DNA of 35,876 bases, taken from assembly GCA_963933055.1 (NCBI GenBank), contig CAWVSY010000039.1:1-35876 (forward strand), written 5' to 3'. Within the stretch, counting starts at the first letter, position 1, and every line of letters begins with the position of its first letter. Of the stretch, positions 30,705 through 35,876 are shown one piece after another. A program made the translations under genes and the position numbers. The notes beneath the pieces are model-generated. The model did no database searches. It was not told where the DNA came from and saw only the letters and a program-made list of their open reading frames with translations. This DNA comes from Oleispira sp963933055. Lineage in GTDB: Bacteria; Pseudomonadota; Gammaproteobacteria; Pseudomonadales; Oceanobacteraceae.

Positions 30705-31907
30705 ATGAAAAAACTTGTGGTACTTATTGCGCTCTTTTTATTAGTAGGCTTAGGTTTTGGCTACTTAGTGAATCTTGATTCTGGCTATGTCTTATTTAGT
30801 TGGTCGAAATATACTTTAGAAACCAGTTTCTGGTTTTTTAATATTATGTTGCTTGCCTTCTTTTTAATTGCCTATGTGACTTTGCGTTTTGTATTGCTGC
30901 TTATTACGAGTAATTGGCGCATGAATGATTGGCGTAATCAGCGTCGTGAGAAACGCGGCAAACGTCAAACAACGCGAGGTTTTCTTAGCTTGGCGCAAGG
31001 CCAGTGGCATACCGCCGAACGCCAGCTGACGCAAGCGGCAGCCTTGGGGGATAATCCGCTGATTAATTATTTAGGTGCTGCTCGTGCTGCTTATGAGCAA
31101 AGCGATATGGACGGTTCTGAGCACTGGCTAAAAGAAGCAAGCCACAGTACTAAAGGCGCTGAATTAGCGGTTGGTATGACGCAAATTCAATTGCTTATTT
31201 CTCGTGGACAAACCGAGCAAGCTCTTGCGGTTGTTTTACGCTTGCGCAAGCAAAGTCCAAAGCATAAGCATTTATTGAAAATGCACATTAAAATTTTACG
31301 CGAGTTAGAAGATTGGGTCAGTTTGAAAGAACTATTACCGACGGTGCGAAAGTCGGCAAAATTGATTCCGCAAGATAAGTTAAAAGAACTTGAAGAAAAC
31401 GTTGTGATGCAACTATTGCAACGCGCCATGAAAAACAAAAGCTCAATGGCAATCGGCTCAGGGCAAGCAGCGCCGCTGCAAGAAATTTATGACGACGCCC
31501 CTCGTGCGGTACGCTTATCGGTTAATGTATTGCGCTGCTATGTTGAGTTGTTATTGCAGTTAAAGCAGCCTAGTAAGGCGGAACACGCTTTACGGACGGC
31601 GTTAACATCGGTTTGGCATAATGATCTTATTGATCTTTATGGCCAGGTTGATGCGGCGGATACTGAGCGCCAGCTTTTATTTGCTGAGCAGCAATTACAA
31701 GAACGTACCAATGATCCTGTTTTGTTATTAGCGCTTGGCCGTATTGCTAACCGTGCTAATAAAGAACACAAGGCTAAGGAATATTTGGAAGCGGCGAGTA
31801 GAATTAAAGCATTGCCTGACGTACATGCCGAACTTGGACATTTGCTGACCAAACAAGGGCAGTTCGAAAAAGCGTGCGAGCACTTTAATAAAGCCATTGC
31901 CGAATAA
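30705..31907 (+). CDS. hemY: HemY family tetratricopeptide membrane protein
   Basis: The 400-residue product has two N-terminal transmembrane helices (about residues 4-20 and 39-65) with GYLVNLDSGYVLFSW between them. A basic cytoplasmic linker, NQRREKRGKRQTTRGFLSLAQGQW, follows. Alternating helix pairs of TPR type run along the rest, ending in LGHLLTKQGQFEKACEHFNKAI. The gammaproteobacterial HemY is distinct from protoporphyrinogen oxidase HemY of Bacillus; its role in heme synthesis is not settled. It starts 17 bp after hemX and is followed by a terminator, closing the hemCDXY operon. Confidence 0.92.
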   Translation: MKKLVVLIALFLLVGLGFGYLVNLDSGYVLFSWSKYTLETSFWFFNIMLLAFFLIAYVTLRFVLLLITSNWRMNDWRNQRREKRGKRQTTRGFLSLAQGQWHTAERQLTQAAALGDNPLINYLGAARAAYEQSDMDGSEHWLKEASHSTKGAELAVGMTQIQLLISRGQTEQALAVVLRLRKQSPKHKHLLKMHIKILRELEDWVSLKELLPTVRKSAKLIPQDKLKELEENVVMQLLQRAMKNKSSMAIGSGQAAPLQEIYDDAPRAVRLSVNVLRCYVELLLQLKQPSKAEHALRTALTSVWHNDLIDLYGQVDAADTERQLLFAEQQLQERTNDPVLLLALGRIANRANKEHKAKEYLEAASRIKALPDVHAELGHLLTKQGQFEKACEHFNKAIAE

Positions 31908-31935
31908 CCAATGCATTAAAATTTAGTATTCAGAC

Positions 31936-31958
31936 GCCGCTTTTCATAGCGGCTTTTT
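31936..31958 (+). terminator. Rho-independent terminator after hemY
   Basis: GCCGCT and AGCGGC enclose TTTCAT and are followed by TTTTT, 28 bases after the hemY stop. Confidence 0.85.
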
Positions 31959-32061
31959 AATGCCTGTTATTTATTAGAGAACAAATATTATCTGAATTAA
32001 TTATCAGAAAGCTCATTAATAGATTAAGGTATTAGAGCATTATAGTTAGGTCTCGGTATTT

Positions 32062-33330
32062 ATGGTTATTAAACAAGATATTCCTGCGTTACTTGTTGGC
32101 ATTATGAGCACGATGGTGAGCATAGGTTTGGCTCGATTTTCTTATACGCCACTGTTACCTGAACTTATCCGCCAAGACTGGTTCAGCGCTCATCAGGCTG
32201 TTTATCTTGGTGCGTCTAACTTGCTGGGGTATTTCATTGGTGCGATTGCGGCCCATCAAATATCTGAAAGAGTTCGATTACGGGTATTAATGAATATCTG
32301 CTTTGTGGCTGTTTTACTCAGTTTTATTGGCTGTGCGCTGCCATTAAGTTTTGAATGGTTTTTCACTTGGCGATTAATTGCGGGCATTGCTGGCGCTATT
32401 CTAATGGTGGTTGGCCCTGCGAGTGTGATTGCGCTTATTCCTGTAGAGCGCCGTGCAAGTGTGGGCACATTGATGTTTACCGGTATTGGTATCGGTGCAT
32501 TACTGGCGGCAACGGTTATTCCTTTATTGGTTCAAGCGAGCTTGATGATTACTTGGATGGTGCTTGCAATTATGACCTTGATTGCCGCTTGGGTTAATGA
32601 TGTTAATTTGGTGAAACTACAAGATTTCAGACCTATTGGGCTAACAAGAAAACATGTGACGGCCCCTGATTCGCAACCCCGTAGTGATTCGTCAACTCGC
32701 AGTGACGCATCTAAGCCCGTGACACATTTCAGTTTAGTGGTTCTGTTTGTTTTGATTGCTTATGGTTTTGATGCACTTGGCTTTATTCCTCATACTATTT
32801 TTTGGGCAGATTTTCTGGCTCGAGAACAAGGGCTAGGAACTTCAGTCGCCTCTTTTCAGTGGGCATTGTTTGGTGCCGGCGCAATGTGCGGGCCTTTTAT
32901 TGCACGCTATGGGGCACAAAATTTTGGTTGGTCGAAAACATTGAGCACCGCTTTTTTGGCAAAGGCCATCGCGATTATGTTACCGGTATTGTTTATTCAA
33001 TACTCATCGCTTGATTTGATTAAATACAGTATTTCATCGTTCATTGTGGGCGCTATGGTTCCCGGAATTGTTTCATTAACATCGGGACGCATTGCCGAAC
33101 TGGTAGGGCCATTGCAACATAAAAAGTATTGGGGATGGGCAACGGCTATTTTTGCATTAGCACAGGCCGTTTCTGGCTATGCGATGTCGGGTTTATATGG
33201 ATATTTCGAAAGCTATCATTGGTTATTCTTTATCGCATCTGGATTAATGTCGATAGGGCTAGTCTTATCATTATTGAGTGCGTATGTTTCTGCGAAGAGA
33301 GAAATAAAGGTTTCAGTTTCTAAATACTGA
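32062..33330 (+). CDS. MFS transporter, YbfB/YjiJ family
   Basis: The 422-residue product is hydrophobic with about twelve helices, as in the major facilitator superfamily. The N-terminal SIGLARFSYTPLLPELIRQ segment and GASNLLGYFIGAIAAH match the YbfB/YjiJ family. A polar loop (about residues 196-222, SQPRSDSSTRSDASKP) lies between the two halves, and the second half opens with LIAYGFDALGFIPHTIFW. The substrate is unknown. The gene is isolated, with a terminator upstream and convergent genes downstream, so context gives no clue. Confidence 0.85.
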   Translation: MVIKQDIPALLVGIMSTMVSIGLARFSYTPLLPELIRQDWFSAHQAVYLGASNLLGYFIGAIAAHQISERVRLRVLMNICFVAVLLSFIGCALPLSFEWFFTWRLIAGIAGAILMVVGPASVIALIPVERRASVGTLMFTGIGIGALLAATVIPLLVQASLMITWMVLAIMTLIAAWVNDVNLVKLQDFRPIGLTRKHVTAPDSQPRSDSSTRSDASKPVTHFSLVVLFVLIAYGFDALGFIPHTIFWADFLAREQGLGTSVASFQWALFGAGAMCGPFIARYGAQNFGWSKTLSTAFLAKAIAIMLPVLFIQYSSLDLIKYSISSFIVGAMVPGIVSLTSGRIAELVGPLQHKKYWGWATAIFALAQAVSGYAMSGLYGYFESYHWLFFIASGLMSIGLVLSLLSAYVSAKREIKVSVSKY

Positions 33331-33357
33331 GTCTCTGAAGATTGAGTCCCTGAAGAT
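33328..33357. repeat. 15-bp tandem duplication at the MFS stop codon
   Basis: TGAGTCTCTGAAGAT (33328-33342) is followed directly by TGAGTCCCTGAAGAT (33343-33357), 14 of 15 bases the same. The first TGA is the stop codon of the MFS gene. Confidence 0.7.
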
Positions 33358-33396
33358 TGAAAGTCTAAAACCTTTATTTATAAAACAGTCGAACGA

Positions 33397-34443
33397 CTAT
33401 TTTTTCTCACGCGGTGCATAGCTAAAAACATCGCTGTGCATATTGGCTTCACTTAATCCTAATTTTTCGAGCTGGTCTAAGGTGCCATGTATCATATTCG
33501 GTGAACCGCAAGCGTACATCTGAATATCTTTTAAATCGCTAAAGTCTTCATGAATCACTTCATAAATCCATCCGGCGCGTCCTTGCCAACTATCTATACC
33601 CGCTTCTAAAACGGGGTGGAAAGTAAAGTTGGTGAATTCATCGGCCCACTTTTTCGGGGTATCGTATAAATAGAATTCATCTAAAGAACGATTAGACCAA
33701 TATAGGTGCACTTCATGGTCAGGATCTTGCGCTAAAATCGCTTGCGCTAAACACTGAATTTGTGAAAATCCGGTTCCTGCACATACCAATAAAATCGGCT
33801 GTTTAGGAAGAGCATCCAAAAAGCACTCACCTTTTGCTAAGGTCACTTTTACCGTATTACGATTTTCAACCGCGATAGTAAGCTCGGCAATAATGCTGGC
33901 GGTGACGTCATTATGATCTGAAATCTGTAGCTCTAAACGGCGTGGCTGCTTTGGATCACAGGCATTGGCAATTGAGTAAGGCAGTTGCTGGTCGGCAACA
34001 TGCAGCTCCAAATACTGGCCAGGTAAATAATCGAGTTTACTGCCTGCTGGGGCTAACAACTCAATACGGTAAACAGATGTATTTAAGGCCTCGACACTCG
34101 ACACCTGGCAAGCGAGGGTCTGTTCTGGAGAGTGTCCTGGTGCATAAATCTCTGGCATATAAATCTCTAAATCAGATAACGGATAAGTTAAACACAATAA
34201 TACCTGATTAGGAGACTCAAGTATTTCACCTTTTTGCTGTTCGACCTGATAACCCTGTCGTTGATCAACCGTACCAGAGAGGAGTTTAGCCTCACAGATC
34301 TGGCAAACACCGTTTTCGCAGCTAAGAGGAATAATCACTCCTTGCTCAAAACAGGCTTCTTGTAATGCTTGATTTTCAGCTACCTGAATTGAAATATTCG
34401 ATGGCTGAAAGTTGACCGTAAAAAAGGTACTCGGTGCAGTCAT
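33397..34443 (-). CDS. 2Fe-2S ferredoxin-flavin reductase (CDP-6-deoxy-delta-3,4-glucoseen reductase-like)
   Basis: The 348-residue product fuses an N-terminal plant-type ferredoxin to a ferredoxin-NADP reductase-like module. The cluster cysteines are Cys42, Cys47, Cys50 and Cys84 (CENGVCQIC and LLCLTYP). The flavin-binding motif is LPYSIANACD near residue 155, where the usual Arg before Pro is Leu. The NAD(P) domain has LVCAGTGFSQIQ and MYACGSPNMI. Such proteins pass electrons from NAD(P)H through flavin to the iron-sulfur centre and on to an oxygenase or other acceptor. No partner enzyme is seen. In Pseudomonas a similar gene adjoins ubiD, and here it follows ubiD by 15 bp in the same direction. 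The sugar-pathway name is an annotation habit and need not apply. Confidence 0.85.
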   Translation of the reverse strand: MTAPSTFFTVNFQPSNISIQVAENQALQEACFEQGVIIPLSCENGVCQICEAKLLSGTVDQRQGYQVEQQKGEILESPNQVLLCLTYPLSDLEIYMPEIYAPGHSPEQTLACQVSSVEALNTSVYRIELLAPAGSKLDYLPGQYLELHVADQQLPYSIANACDPKQPRRLELQISDHNDVTASIIAELTIAVENRNTVKVTLAKGECFLDALPKQPILLVCAGTGFSQIQCLAQAILAQDPDHEVHLYWSNRSLDEFYLYDTPKKWADEFTNFTFHPVLEAGIDSWQGRAGWIYEVIHEDFSDLKDIQMYACGSPNMIHGTLDQLEKLGLSEANMHSDVFSYAPREKK

Positions 34444-34458
34444 GTTATAAGACCCTTT

Positions 34459-35876
34459 TTATAAGCCTAGCTCATCCCAGATGGCATCGACTTTGTCTTT
34501 TACTTTTTCGTCCATGACTATCGGTTCACCCCATTCTCGAGTGGTTTCACCTGGCCACTTGTTGGTCGCATCTAAGCCCATTTTTGAGCCTAAGCCAGAA
34601 ACAGGAGAAGCAAAGTCGAGATAATCAATCGGGGTATTGTCGATCAAGGTCGTATCGCGTGTTGGGTCCATACGCGTCGTAATCGCCCAGATCACATCAT
34701 TCCAATCGCGGGCATTAATATCATCGTCGGTTACAATTACGAACTTGGTATACATAAACTGTCTTAAGAAAGACCATACGCCCAACATTACGCGCTTAGC
34801 GTGACCTGGATATTGCTTCTTAATCGTGACAATGGCCATACGATAAGAACAGCCTTCTGGGGGCAAATAGAAATCAGTAATTTCTGGAAATTGCTTACGC
34901 AAAATTGGCACAAAGACTTCGTTCAACGCCACACCCAAAATGGCGGGTTCATCCGGTGGACGGCCAGTATAAGTGCTGTGATAAATAGGATCTTTGCGAT
35001 GAGTAATGCGTTCAACGGTAAATACAGGGAAGCTATCCACTTCGTTGTAATAACCTGTATGGTCGCCAAATGGACCCTCGTCGGCCATTTCATCTGGATA
35101 GATAAAACCTTCTAAAATGATCTCAGCAGAGGCAGGGACCATTAAATCGTTACCCATACTCTTAACCACTTCAGTACGACTATTGCGTAATAGCCCCGCA
35201 AATGCGTATTCTGATAACGTATCAGGAACTGGGGTTACTGCGCCTAAAATGGTTGCAGGGTCAGCGCCTAGAGCAACGGATACAGGATAGGGCTTACCTG
35301 GATTCTGCTGCTGGAATTCGCGGAAGTCTAAGGCACCACCACGATGGCTTAACCAGCGCATGATCAGCTTATTCTTGGCGATCACCTGCATGCGGTAGAT
35401 GCCGAGGTTATGACGATCTTTATTCGGCCCTTTAGTGATGACCAAAGGCCACGTAATAAGTGGCGCTGCATCGCCTGGCCAGCAGTGCTGAATCGGAAAC
35501 TGACCTAGATCGACATCGTCGCCTTCGTGCACGATTTCCTGGCAAGGCGCTTTTTTAACTTCTTTTTGGCTAAGGCTTAGCACCTTGCGGAAAATAGGTA
35601 ATTTACTCCAAGCATCCTTGATGCCTTTAGGCGGCTCAGGCTCTTTCAAGAAGGCCAGAAGCTCACCGACTTCGCGTAACGCTTCTACGGAAGACTCGCC
35701 CATGCCCATAGCCACTCGTTCAGGTGTACCGAACAGGTTTGCTAGTACCGGTACGGTATGACCTTTCGGATTTTCGAATAATAATGCCGGGCCGCCCGCG
35801 CGCAGAGTACGATCGGCAATCTCAGTCATTTCTAAATGTGGGTCGACTGGATAGCTGATGCGTTTAAGCTCGCCTT
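34459..35876 (-). CDS. ubiD: UbiD, 4-hydroxy-3-polyprenylbenzoate decarboxylase (5' end cut by window)
   Basis: UbiD decarboxylates the ring of the ubiquinone precursor using prenylated FMN made by UbiX. The open frame runs from the right edge (codons GELKRISYPVDPHLE precede Met at 35829) to 34459, so about 471 residues are visible and roughly the first 20 are missing. The Met at 35829 is therefore internal. Landmarks are GGPALLFENPKGHTVPVLAN, HNLGIYRMQVIAKN and MRWLSHRGGALDFREFQ. GPFGDHTGYYNEVDSFPVF, with the conserved Glu of the E-R-E network, and STYTGRPPDEPAILG also appear. The C-terminal REWGEPIVMDE region closes the protein. Length compares well with E. coli UbiD. Confidence 0.96.
   Translation of the reverse strand, partial: GELKRISYPVDPHLEMTEIADRTLRAGGPALLFENPKGHTVPVLANLFGTPERVAMGMGESSVEALREVGELLAFLKEPEPPKGIKDAWSKLPIFRKVLSLSQKEVKKAPCQEIVHEGDDVDLGQFPIQHCWPGDAAPLITWPLVITKGPNKDRHNLGIYRMQVIAKNKLIMRWLSHRGGALDFREFQQQNPGKPYPVSVALGADPATILGAVTPVPDTLSEYAFAGLLRNSRTEVVKSMGNDLMVPASAEIILEGFIYPDEMADEGPFGDHTGYYNEVDSFPVFTVERITHRKDPIYHSTYTGRPPDEPAILGVALNEVFVPILRKQFPEITDFYLPPEGCSYRMAIVTIKKQYPGHAKRVMLGVWSFLRQFMYTKFVIVTDDDINARDWNDVIWAITTRMDPTRDTTLIDNTPIDYLDFASPVSGLGSKMGLDATNKWPGETTREWGEPIVMDEKVKDKVDAIWDELGL

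Noticed and set aside
33387..33405. Small AGTC-GAAC-GACT hairpin plus T6 at the MFS/reductase junction
   Set aside because: Only a 4-bp stem, and the T run is the end of the reductase coding sequence on the other strand; terminator not supported.

Overview
The window looks like chromosomal DNA of a marine-type gammaproteobacterium. It is moderately AT-rich, and its gene order follows Pseudomonas and E. coli (glnK-amtB, sutA, yigB-DUF484-dapF-lysA-lptM-cyaA, argH, algZ-algR-hemC-hemD-hemX-hemY, ubiD). An Oceanospirillales-like host (Oleispira, Thalassolituus or Bermanella type) is an inference only. I saw no tRNA, rRNA, CRISPR array, prophage or insertion sequence.

Region 1 (1-13.3 kb) is for urea use. 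After the start of an SDR dehydrogenase gene on the minus strand (cut by the left edge) come ureD-A-B-C-E-F-G (1120-7102) and the urea ABC transporter urtABCDE (7520-13330). The urease has every nickel ligand at the classical positions. The ureD-A, ureC-E and ureF-G gaps each hold a large nested palindrome with a shared core and private complementary arms. A fourth, related element in inverted orientation also sits in the ureC-E gap.

Region 2 (13.4-16.2 kb) holds a TorF-family outer-membrane porin, the PII protein GlnK and the ammonium channel AmtB. The ure, urt and porin-glnK-amtB units each have a sequence with the exact GG-N10-GC spacing of a sigma-54 promoter. NtrC-like dyads lie 130-170 bp upstream of the predicted starts. 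Together the genes would take urea or ammonium through the outer membrane, import urea by UrtABCDE, hydrolyse it with urease and import or recapture ammonium with AmtB under GlnK control.

Region 3 (16.2-17.45 kb) has small genes on the plus strand: a DUF4124 envelope protein, the RNA-polymerase-binding protein SutA, and a 39-residue predicted membrane protein with a good ribosome binding site.

Region 4 (17.4-25.6 kb, minus strand) carries argH, cyaA, lptM, lysA, dapF, DUF484 and a YigB-like HAD phosphatase. xerC, which normally lies between DUF484 and yigB, is missing. cyaA has no ribosome binding site and a promoter-like sequence that could give a leaderless mRNA.

Region 5 (25.8-35.9 kb) carries algZ-algR and hemC-hemD-hemX-hemY on the plus strand, then a YbfB/YjiJ-type MFS transporter. 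It ends with a minus-strand pair: UbiD decarboxylase (cut by the right edge) and a 2Fe-2S flavin reductase.
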